Source: Spirochaetota bacterium (lineage in GTDB: Bacteria > Spirochaetota > Spirochaetia > DTKZ01). Taken from it: a stretch of 5,517 bases of DNA. The DNA is taken from assembly GCA_029562045.1 (NCBI GenBank), contig JAKQWJ010000142.1, forward strand, positions 1 to 5,517. Direction: 5' to 3'. Below, one piece after another: positions 1-4,885 of the stretch; position 1 is the stretch's first letter; every line of letters begins with the position of its first letter. Below the pieces are notes generated by a model. The model had not been told where the DNA came from. It ran no database searches and saw only the letters and a program-made list of their open reading frames with translations. Both the position numbers and the translations under genes were made by a program.

Positions 1-910
1 GCCCCTCCTTTTCAACAAGCTCCTGGCGGGCATCCTCCGGGGCATCAGGGAAAAGGGGCCGGTGGTGAACGGCATCCTGATGTTCATGATGAAGCTCAGC
101 GGGCTCGTGAAGAAGCTCTTCAAGGTCAACCCGGGGAAAAAGCTCTTCCACACCGTTCTGGACAAGGCCTCGCTGGCTTCCATCCGGATCTGCATTTCCG
201 GGGGCGGCCCCCTGGCTCCCAGCGTTTTCCGGAAGTACAACCAGCTGGGAATCGATTTCGTCCAGGGCTACGGCCTCACCGAGACCTCCCCCATCCTGAC
301 CCTGAACCCCACGGACCATTACAAGGAAACCAGCGTCGGCAAGATCATCCCCGAGGTGGAGATGATCATCCTGGACCCCGACGAACGGGGCGCCGGAGAG
401 ATCGCCGTCAAGGGCCCCATGGTGATGAAGGGCTACTACAACATGCCCCGGGAGACCGCGGAGGTCTTCACCGAAGACGGTTTTTTCCGGACCGGCGACG
501 TGGGCTATCTGGACGGGGAGAACTACCTCTACCTCACCGGCCGGGCCAAGAACCTCATCGTCACCGAGGGGGGGAAGAACGTGTTCCCCGAGGAACTGGA
601 GAACCTCTTCCAGCTGCATGACGAGATCGACCAGATCCTGGTTCGGGGCTACATCACCAACCCGGAGCTGAAGACCGAGGAGATTGAGGCCCTGGTGCAC
701 CCCAACCCGGATCTTTTCAAGCTTCCCGCGGGGGCGGGAGAGGAGGACGCCGCCGCCTTCCGGACGGGGACGGAGGTCCGGATCAAGGCCCTGGTGGAGG
801 AGGTCAACAGGGGGCTTCAGCCCTATCAGCGGATCAAAAGGGTGATCGTCCTGGACGAGCCCATGGAGATGACCACCACCAAGAAAATCAAGCGTCACGC
901 GGTGGATTGA
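1..910 (+). CDS. Long-chain acyl-CoA synthetase (AMP-forming), C-terminal part, 5'-truncated
   Basis: This is the C-terminal part of an ANL-superfamily adenylating enzyme that activates fatty acids to acyl-CoA via an acyl-AMP. The frame is open from base 2, giving 302 visible residues and a TGA at 908-910; the true start lies before the window. Visible motifs are ISGGGPL near 194-214, the adenylate-binding GYGLTETSP at 266-292, a TGDVG aspartate motif near 487-505, and the hinge stretch LTGRAKNLIV followed by GGKNVFPEELE at about 533-600. The C-terminus reads TTTKKIKRHAVD; the lysine at 884-886 sits where the catalytic A10 lysine is expected. The N-terminal Ser/Thr/Gly-rich phosphate-binding loop is outside the window. 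The motifs and layout fit long-chain (FadD/COG1022-like) enzymes better than acetyl-CoA synthetases, but chain-length preference cannot be read here. It converges with typA, 51 bp away. The GTG at 62 is internal, because clearly family-like sequence (PLLFNKLLAGI) precedes it in frame. Confidence 0.93.
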   Translation, partial: PLLFNKLLAGILRGIREKGPVVNGILMFMMKLSGLVKKLFKVNPGKKLFHTVLDKASLASIRICISGGGPLAPSVFRKYNQLGIDFVQGYGLTETSPILTLNPTDHYKETSVGKIIPEVEMIILDPDERGAGEIAVKGPMVMKGYYNMPRETAEVFTEDGFFRTGDVGYLDGENYLYLTGRAKNLIVTEGGKNVFPEELENLFQLHDEIDQILVRGYITNPELKTEEIEALVHPNPDLFKLPAGAGEEDAAAFRTGTEVRIKALVEEVNRGLQPYQRIKRVIVLDEPMEMTTTKKIKRHAVD

Positions 911-916
911 CCGCCC

Positions 917-952
917 GGGGGCCTTCCGAACGGCCCCCCGTCCCCCGGGGGG
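917..952. terminator. GC-rich hairpins between convergent genes (possible bidirectional terminator)
   Basis: The 51-bp gap between the acyl-CoA synthetase stop and the typA stop is almost wholly inverted repeat. GGGGGCC at 917-923 pairs with GGCCCCC at 932-938 around an 8-nt loop. A second self-complementary run, CCCCCGGGGGG, lies at 942-952. Position and symmetry suggest transcription from both sides ends here. Neither strand has a T-tract after the stem, so it is not a canonical intrinsic terminator. Collision of convergent polymerases or Rho-dependent ending are alternatives. Confidence 0.45.
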
Positions 953-961
953 TCCGGTGAC

Positions 962-2773
962 TCAGACCTTCCTCCGGCTCGCCGGGAGCGTGGTCTTCCG
1001 GAGCCGGATGGACTTGGGCGTCACCTCCACCATCTCGTCCTCCCGGATGAAGCGCACCGCCTTCTCCAGGCTCATGGGCAGGACAGGGGTCAGGATGACG
1101 TTTTCGTCCCTCCCGGCGGCCCGGATGTTGGTGAGTTTCTTCATCTTCGTGGGGTTGACGTTCAGGTCGTTCTCCCGGTTGTGCTCCCCCACGATCATGC
1201 CCTCGTAGACCGGGTCGCCGGGAACCACGAAGAGGCTTCCCCGGGGCTCCAGGTTGAACAGGGCGTAGGCCACGGCGGTCCCTTCCCGGTCGGAGACCAG
1301 CGAGCCCCCGAAACGCTCCGGGAAATCCCCCCGGTACTCCTCGTAGCCCGACAGATAGGAGTTCATGATCCCCGTCCCCTTGGTGTCCGTCAGGAACTCG
1401 TCCCGGTACCCGATGAGGGCCCGGGAGGGGACGCTGAACTCCATGGAAACCCGGCCCGATTCCCGGCTGGTCATGGCGACGAGCCGGCCTTTGCGCCGGG
1501 CCAGTTTTTCGGTTACCACCCCGGCGTAAACCCCGACGCAGTCGACGTAGAGATGCTCCACCGGCTCCATTTTCCGCCCGTTCTCGTGGCGGTAGATCAC
1601 CGCGGGCCGGCCCACGCAGAACTCGAAGCCCTCCCGCCGCATGGTTTCGATCAGGATGACCATCTGGAACTCCCCCCGGCCCTGCAGGACGAAGCCGTCC
1701 CGGTCCTCCGATTCCAGGAGGCGCATGGACACGTTCTGGAGGGTCTCCTTTTCCAGGCGCTCCTGGATCCGGGTGGCCTGGACGATGGTTCCCTCGGCGC
1801 CCGAAAAGGGGGAGGTGTTCTTGGTGAACTTCATGGACACCGTGGGCTCGTCCACCGAGAGCCGGGGCAGCGGCGTCGGGTCGTCCCGGGTGCAGATGGT
1901 GTCGCCGATGTGGACCTCGTCGATCCCCGCCAGGATCAGAATGTCCCCGGCGGAGGCGGTCTGGGCCTCCACGATGGCGGGGCCGCTGTAGGTCTGGATC
2001 CGGGTCACCCGGAGGGGCTTCGCCTCGCCGGACGCATCGACCCGCACCAGGGCGTCGTTCCGCCGGGCCCGGCCGCTGTATATTTTCCCCACCGCCAGGC
2101 GTCCCAGATAATCGGAGTAGCTCACGTCGGAGATGAGCATCCGGAAAGGGGCCTCCGGGTCGCCCCCGGGGGGAGGGACCCGCGTCAGGACGGTGTCCAG
2201 CAGGAGGTCCAGGCCCCCGTCGGGCCCCTCGGGGCTCCTTCTGACGATCCCCTCCCGGCCCACGGCGTAGAGGACCGGGAACTCCAGCTGGGCCTCCGAG
2301 GCGTCCAGTTCGATAAGAAGGTCGTAGATCTGATCCAGAACCTGCCGGGGACGGGCGTCCTGCCGGTCGATCTTGTTGATAACCACGATGAGGGCCAGCC
2401 CCGCCGCCAGCGCCTTGGACAGGACGAAGCGGGTCTGGGGAAGGGGCCCCTCGGCGGCGTCCACCAGGAGGACCGCGCCGTCCACCATGGAAACGGCCCT
2501 CTCCACCTCGCCGCCGAAATCCGCGTGCCCCGGGGTGTCGATGATGTTGATCTTCACCCCCTTCCATTCCACGGCGCAGTTCTTCGCGGCGATGGTGATT
2601 CCCCGTTCCCGTTCCAGGTCCAGGCGGTCCATGAGCCGCTCCGCCACCTCCTGGTTCTCCCGGAAGACCCCGCCCCTCTTCAGCAGGCCGTCCACCAGGG
2701 TGGTCTTCCCATGATCCACATGGGCGATGATCGCCACGTTGCGCACCGACAGGTCAAGCTGCTTCACACTCAT
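962..2773 (-). CDS. typA: Ribosome-associated translational GTPase TypA/BipA
   Basis: TypA/BipA is an EF-G-like GTPase that binds the 70S ribosome and supports large-subunit assembly and stress or low-temperature growth. The product is 603 residues, a normal family length. The G domain shows G1 AHVDHGKTT (residues 17-25), G2 within ERERGITI (54-61), G3 DTPGHADF (79-86) with catalytic His83, and G4 NKID (133-136). G5 is atypical: AVG at 170-172 where a Ser-containing element is expected. The C-terminal half has the TypA signature: YEGMIVGEHNRENDLNVNP, then KLTNIRA and EVTPKSIRLRK near the end. The ATG at 2773 gives a family-like N-terminus, with G1 starting at residue 17. No good Shine-Dalgarno precedes it (AAAAAAGAAATGACTCG). 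It follows the HD gene by 30 bp in the same frame, so translational coupling is plausible. Identity is secure; the 5' expression signals are not. Confidence 0.97.
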   Translation of the reverse strand: MSVKQLDLSVRNVAIIAHVDHGKTTLVDGLLKRGGVFRENQEVAERLMDRLDLERERGITIAAKNCAVEWKGVKINIIDTPGHADFGGEVERAVSMVDGAVLLVDAAEGPLPQTRFVLSKALAAGLALIVVINKIDRQDARPRQVLDQIYDLLIELDASEAQLEFPVLYAVGREGIVRRSPEGPDGGLDLLLDTVLTRVPPPGGDPEAPFRMLISDVSYSDYLGRLAVGKIYSGRARRNDALVRVDASGEAKPLRVTRIQTYSGPAIVEAQTASAGDILILAGIDEVHIGDTICTRDDPTPLPRLSVDEPTVSMKFTKNTSPFSGAEGTIVQATRIQERLEKETLQNVSMRLLESEDRDGFVLQGRGEFQMVILIETMRREGFEFCVGRPAVIYRHENGRKMEPVEHLYVDCVGVYAGVVTEKLARRKGRLVAMTSRESGRVSMEFSVPSRALIGYRDEFLTDTKGTGIMNSYLSGYEEYRGDFPERFGGSLVSDREGTAVAYALFNLEPRGSLFVVPGDPVYEGMIVGEHNRENDLNVNPTKMKKLTNIRAAGRDENVILTPVLPMSLEKAVRFIREDEMVEVTPKSIRLRKTTLPASRRKV

Positions 2774-2803
2774 CGAGTCATTTCTTTTTTCGGTATCAGG
2801 GTT

Positions 2804-3316
2804 TCAGGGTTCCGGCGGCCCGAAGAGGATGTCGAAGACCCGCAGGCCCGAGGGACTGGAGAAATACCTGCCCCGCAACTCCGCCGCGGCCGCCGGGGAT
2901 GCGGCGAGCTTCTTTTCCATGATGTTGACCAGCCAGTCCGCCTCGAAGAGGATGCGGATTCCCCGGGCTTCCACCTTCTCCGGGCTGTGATGGGCCCCCA
3001 CGGCTTCCCGGATCCACCGGCGGTCCGCCTCGTCCATATCGTATCCCGCCAGGATTTCGCCGGCCACCCTCTCCCCTTCCCGCTCCTGAAAGGGGGGGGC
3101 GGAGCTTCCGTGGATCCGCAGGGCCTCGGGGATTCCTATGTCATGGAGGATGGCGGCGCACTCCAGAAGTTTCCGGGCCTTCTCCCCCGTCCCCTCCAGC
3201 TCGGCGATGAGGCGGACGAAATCCAGGACCTTCTGGGCGTGGCCGATGCGGTGAAAATCCCCCCTGTGGTACTCCAGCATGTCCAGCATGAGCCGGGAAA
3301 CTTCCAACCTCTTCAT
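2804..3316 (-). CDS. HD-domain protein (putative metal-dependent phosphohydrolase)
   Basis: This is a 170-residue single-domain HD-superfamily protein, probably a cytoplasmic metal-dependent phosphohydrolase; the substrate is unknown. The metal-binding set looks complete: His26 in RIGHAQKV, His58-Asp59 in AILHDIGIPEA, His109/His110 in GAHHSPE, and Asp127 in FEADWLVN. No synthetase, response-regulator or GGDEF partner domain is attached, and no membrane segment is seen. The ATG at 3314-3316 is chosen because GGGAGG stands a few bases upstream. An open extension to 3418 adds only low-complexity Pro/Arg/Gly sequence translated from GC hairpins and overlaps the putative promoter. The gene contains an eight-base homopolymer (C8 in the coding strand) at 3092-3099. 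It lies 30 bp upstream of typA and likely shares its transcript. HD proteins beside housekeeping genes are often annotated only as hydrolases; nothing here identifies a nucleotide, nucleoside or (p)ppGpp substrate. Confidence 0.88.
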   Translation of the reverse strand: MKRLEVSRLMLDMLEYHRGDFHRIGHAQKVLDFVRLIAELEGTGEKARKLLECAAILHDIGIPEALRIHGSSAPPFQEREGERVAGEILAGYDMDEADRRWIREAVGAHHSPEKVEARGIRILFEADWLVNIMEKKLAASPAAAAELRGRYFSSPSGLRVFDILFGPPEP

Positions 3317-3333
3317 GGCCCCTCCCGGGGGCC

Positions 3334-3363
3334 AGTGTACACTTTCCCGGCGGGGACGCGCAA
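3334..3363 (-). promoter_or_regulatory. Possible promoter and palindromic site upstream of the HD-typA pair
   Basis: On the minus strand, TTGCGC (3363-3358) and TACACT (3339-3334) are separated by 18 bp, a weak sigma70-like arrangement (3/6 and 4/6 matches). The -10 candidate is part of a perfect 10-bp palindrome, AGTGTACACT, at 3334-3343, about 17 bases before the HD start codon. A regulator bound there would cover the -10 region. The weak -35 keeps this tentative. Confidence 0.35.
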
Positions 3364-3368
3364 TTCCC

Positions 3369-3380
3369 CCCCCGCGGGGG
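3369..3380. repeat. GC palindrome next to a C8 tract in the LUD-HD gap
   Basis: A run of eight C at 3366-3373 continues into GCGGGGG, forming the self-complementary core CCCCGCGGGG (3370-3379). It lies in the 180-bp non-coding gap upstream of the putative HD promoter. It may be part of a transcription-end structure or simply low-complexity GC sequence; no function is evident. Confidence 0.4.
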
Positions 3381-3418
3381 CGCGAAAACGGAGACCGGGA
3401 TTGCGGGTCGCGGGCCAT

Positions 3419-3442
3419 TCCCCCCTTCCCGGGCGGGGGGGA
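3419..3442 (-). terminator. GC-rich hairpin downstream of the LUD gene
   Basis: TCCCCCC at 3419-3425 is complementary to GGGGGGA at 3436-3442, with a 10-nt loop that itself contains CCCGGG. It lies about 55 bases past the LUD stop on the minus strand and before the HD gene. It could terminate or attenuate the yhcH-family/LUD transcript, or stabilise its 3' end. There is no T-tract after it, so intrinsic termination is uncertain. If it is leaky, all four minus-strand genes would form one operon. Confidence 0.4.
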
Positions 3443-3496
3443 TCACGGCGGATGCGGGAAAACCCGGCTCCGCCCCTCCCTCCCCGGCGGGAGGAG

Positions 3497-4141
3497 TCAG
3501 AAGCCCAGGGCCTCTCCTACCAGAACGACGGTTATGTCCGTCTGGGACGGCCGCCGCTTCAGGATCGAATAGACCCGGCAGATCCGGGTCTCCGCCGAAC
3601 AGTCCGAACAGATCCCGGTGGAGGCGCAGGGGTTCCCCGTCCGGAGCCGCCGGTTGTTCAGCGGGGCGGCGCAGCCTTCGATCCGCGCCAGCGCCTCGCC
3701 CAGGTCCCGGCGGACCTTGTTGGCCCCGGCGACGACCACCACCTTCCGGGGCCCGAAGGTCATGGCGTTGGTCCTGTTGCCGTTTCCGTCCACGTTGACC
3801 AGGCCTCCGTCCAGGGTCACCGCGTTGGTTCCGGTGAGGAACACGTCGCAGAGGAGCTGCAGCCGCCGGATTTCCCCCTTCCGCTCCGGGGTGAGGCCCG
3901 GTTCGTTGTGGTCCAGAACCACGGCGCCCGCGGCCCGGACCTTTTCGGGCAGACCCATCTGCGCCAGGGTCATGGAGCCCCCGAAACCCACCTGGGCTCC
4001 GGGACCGATGAAGCCCATGACGATTTCCGCCGCCTTCTCCCTGTCCGGGGCATAGACCGCGTCGAATCCGCTCTTCTTCAGCGCCGCCGCAGCCCGCTGC
4101 GCCAGGGCCTCGTGGCGGGCTTTTTGAACCTCCGTCGTCAT
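3497..4141 (-). CDS. Standalone LUD-domain protein (lactate-utilization LutB/LutC-like fold)
   Basis: This 214-residue protein carries a LUD domain (formerly DUF162), the fold shared with LutB/LutC of lactate oxidation. Here it stands alone, without the ferredoxin-type domain of LutB and without lutA or lutB neighbours in view. Supporting segments are VGFGGSMTL (51-59), LDHNEPG (76-82), TGTNAVTLDGGLVNVDGNGN (103-122), NAMTFGP (125-131) and VAGANKV (137-143). The C-terminal tail has four cysteines (172, 178, 181, 188; spacing C-x5-C-x2-C-x6-C), as I recall for small LUD relatives, which could hold a metal or Fe-S centre. The ATG at 4139-4141 is preferred: AAGGTGG lies about 9 bases upstream, within the end of the preceding gene, and the start is 1 bp after that gene's TAG. 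A TTG at 4162 would add seven residues but lacks support. The substrate is unknown; lactate utilization should not be assumed. Confidence 0.88.
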   Translation of the reverse strand: MTTEVQKARHEALAQRAAAALKKSGFDAVYAPDREKAAEIVMGFIGPGAQVGFGGSMTLAQMGLPEKVRAAGAVVLDHNEPGLTPERKGEIRRLQLLCDVFLTGTNAVTLDGGLVNVDGNGNRTNAMTFGPRKVVVVAGANKVRRDLGEALARIEGCAAPLNNRRLRTGNPCASTGICSDCSAETRICRVYSILKRRPSQTDITVVLVGEALGF

Positions 4142-4142
4142 G

Positions 4143-4595
4143 CTAGACCGCCACCTTGACAACCACTTTGCGGTTCCGCCGTTTTCCGTCCAGGTCGCAG
4201 GAGGGTTTGTGGGCGTCGTGGGGGAAGAAGAGGGCGAAGACCCCCGGGGTCAGAGGGAAAAAGGCTCCCCCTTCTCCATGAAAAAAACCCAGGTCCTTCT
4301 CCCCATCGAAGGGACCCGAAGGCTCCAGGCCCGCCAGGGGGGTCATGTAACAGCCTTCCTTGCCCTCCAGAACGAACTGGATGTCCATGTACCGCCGGTG
4401 AGCCTCGAACTTCGCCGCCGAAAGGTCCTTGGTCTCGTAGCTCATCACCTGGACGATGACCCGGTCGCCGTCCACCGGGTGCTTCCCCTCGGGGAGGGTG
4501 GAAACATCGTGCGTCCCCAGATAGTCGATGGCGGCGTCCAGGTTCCGGGACAGCCCCTTGTACTGCGTCAGTTTATCCATACTGTCGTAAATCAT
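4143..4595 (-). CDS. YhcH/YjgK/YiaL (EbgC-like, DUF386) family protein
   Basis: This is a 150-residue, single-domain cupin-like protein of the YhcH/YjgK/YiaL family, the usual length. Family members include E. coli YhcH (NanQ), linked to sialic-acid anomer conversion, and EbgC, linked to beta-galactosidase; sugar anomerase or epimerase activity is the family-level expectation. Conserved segments are FEAHRRYMDIQFVLEG (63-78), with Glu64 and His66 as likely metal ligands, FFPHDAHKP (123-131) with His129, and the typical KVVVKV ending (143-148). The ATG at 4593-4595 is chosen because AAGGAG sits about 7 bases upstream; an upstream GTG/ATG-type extension to 4646 would run over the putative -10 and a hairpin. 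It is the first gene of the minus-strand cluster, with a promoter candidate at 4635-4663. Its stop lies 1 bp from the LUD start, so the two are translationally coupled. No sialic-acid or sugar transporter genes are visible, so the sugar is unknown. Confidence 0.92.
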   Translation of the reverse strand: MIYDSMDKLTQYKGLSRNLDAAIDYLGTHDVSTLPEGKHPVDGDRVIVQVMSYETKDLSAAKFEAHRRYMDIQFVLEGKEGCYMTPLAGLEPSGPFDGEKDLGFFHGEGGAFFPLTPGVFALFFPHDAHKPSCDLDGKRRNRKVVVKVAV

Positions 4596-4608
4596 GCGCG
4601 TCTCCTTC

Positions 4609-4627
4609 CGGAAAATCGGGTTTTCCG
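4609..4627. promoter_or_regulatory. Perfect 7-bp inverted repeat in the 5' leader of the yhcH-family gene
   Basis: CGGAAAA (4609-4615) and TTTTCCG (4621-4627) form a perfect 7-bp stem around the 5-nt spacer TCGGG. It lies between the predicted transcription start (about 4628) and the Shine-Dalgarno sequence of the yhcH-family gene. It may be an operator just downstream of +1 or a hairpin at the extreme 5' end of the mRNA that affects stability or initiation. Confidence 0.5.
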
Positions 4628-4634
4628 AAACCCC

Positions 4635-4663
4635 ATTATGTCCCATCCCGGCGGTGTGGGCAA
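4635..4663 (-). promoter_or_regulatory. Sigma70-like promoter for the yhcH-family/LUD operon
   Basis: On the minus strand, TTGCCC (4663-4658, 4/6) and CATAAT (4640-4635, 5/6) are separated by exactly 17 bp. The predicted start is near 4628, giving a leader of about 33 nt that contains the inverted repeat at 4609-4627 and the AAGGAG ribosome site. Consensus match, spacing and position directly before the gene all support it. Confidence 0.62.
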
Positions 4664-4686
4664 CGGGAAAACCGGCCAGTTCCGGA

Positions 4687-4720
4687 CGGAGCCGCTCCGG
4701 GCCGGGCCGTCGGGCGGCCC
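4687..4720. repeat. Two inverted repeats between the divergent promoters
   Basis: CGGAGC-C-GCTCCG (4687-4699) is a near-perfect 13-bp palindrome. GGGCCG (4704-4709) and CGGCCC (4715-4720) form a 6-bp stem around TCGGG. Both lie between the two divergent promoters, upstream of the rnfC -35 at 4743. They could be binding sites for a shared regulator, although GC-rich DNA makes such symmetry more frequent by chance. Confidence 0.4.
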
Positions 4721-4742
4721 CCGGGAAGGCCGAAACCGGTTC

Positions 4743-4771
4743 TTGACGGATGGGAAAAATCGGAATAGCAT
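4743..4771 (+). promoter_or_regulatory. Sigma70-like promoter for rnfC
   Basis: TTGACG (4743-4748, 5/6) and TAGCAT (4766-4771, 4/6) are separated by exactly 17 bp of relatively AT-rich DNA. This contrasts with the GC-rich block just upstream. Transcription would begin near 4778, giving a leader of about 108 nt before the rnfC ATG. This is the best promoter match in the window. Confidence 0.65.
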
Positions 4772-4781
4772 GTACCCCTAA

Positions 4782-4815
4782 AGGAAGATATCCGCCCGGG
4801 ACGGAGTTTTTTCCT
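4782..4815 (+). promoter_or_regulatory. Foldable element at the start of the rnfC leader
   Basis: AGGAA (4782-4786) can pair with TTCCT (4811-4815), enclosing an inner stem TCCG (4791-4794)/CGGA (4802-4805) with loop CCCGGGA. The inner stem is followed by six T (4807-4812), which resembles a weak intrinsic terminator. The TTCCTCC segment is also complementary to Shine-Dalgarno-type sequence and could touch GGAG at 4871-4874. It matches no riboswitch class that I recognise. Confidence 0.33.
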
Positions 4816-4825
4816 CCAAAAAAGC

Positions 4826-4870
4826 ATGAAAACCATAGGTTACGGGATTCCAGAAAACTTCATCGCGTAA
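4826..4870 (+). CDS. Possible 14-codon leader ORF upstream of rnfC
   Basis: ATG at 4826 opens a short frame encoding MKTIGYGIPENFIA and ending at TAA 4868-4870. That TAA forms part of TAAGGAG, the rnfC ribosome-binding sequence, so a ribosome finishing this ORF would sit on the rnfC initiation region. The ORF is in the same frame as rnfC. The preceding bases (CTCCAAAAAAGC) contain no convincing Shine-Dalgarno sequence, which is the main argument against translation. It resembles no known attenuator peptide and has no run of a single amino acid. It may be chance. Confidence 0.25.
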   Translation: MKTIGYGIPENFIA

Positions 4871-4874
4871 GGAG
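4869..4874 (+). promoter_or_regulatory. Ribosome-binding site of rnfC
   Basis: AAGGAG lies 11 bases before ATG 4886, slightly long but acceptable. A nearer ATG at 4876 is only one base from the site and opens a different frame with no RnfC similarity. An in-frame TAA at 4868-4870 with no start codon before 4886 fixes 4886 as the first available rnfC start. Confidence 0.75.
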
Positions 4875-4885
4875 CATGCCATTCC

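Noticed and set aside
888..2567. A 559-codon minus-strand open frame overlapping typA
   Set aside because: It lies in another frame of typA, with Gly/Arg/Pro-rich low-complexity translation and no motifs; the typA frame has the full GTPase signature.
3317..3418. N-terminal extension of the HD protein by 34 residues
   Set aside because: The extension is low-complexity, translated from GC hairpins and the promoter candidate; ATG 3316 has a good ribosome-binding site and a family-like N-terminus.
1181..4159. A 992-codon open frame on the plus strand opposite typA, HD and LUD genes
   Set aside because: It is antisense to three recognisable genes, rich in Pro/Gly/Arg/His with no domain motif, and explained by scarcity of stop codons in GC-rich DNA opposite real coding frames.
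4596..4646. N-terminal extension of the yhcH-family protein by 17 residues
   Set aside because: It would cover the -10 candidate and the 7-bp inverted repeat; ATG 4595 has AAGGAG at good spacing and begins like family members.
4636..4836. A 66-codon minus-strand frame in the divergent region
   Set aside because: It spans both promoter candidates, has no ribosome site or recognisable motif, and is GC-driven low complexity.
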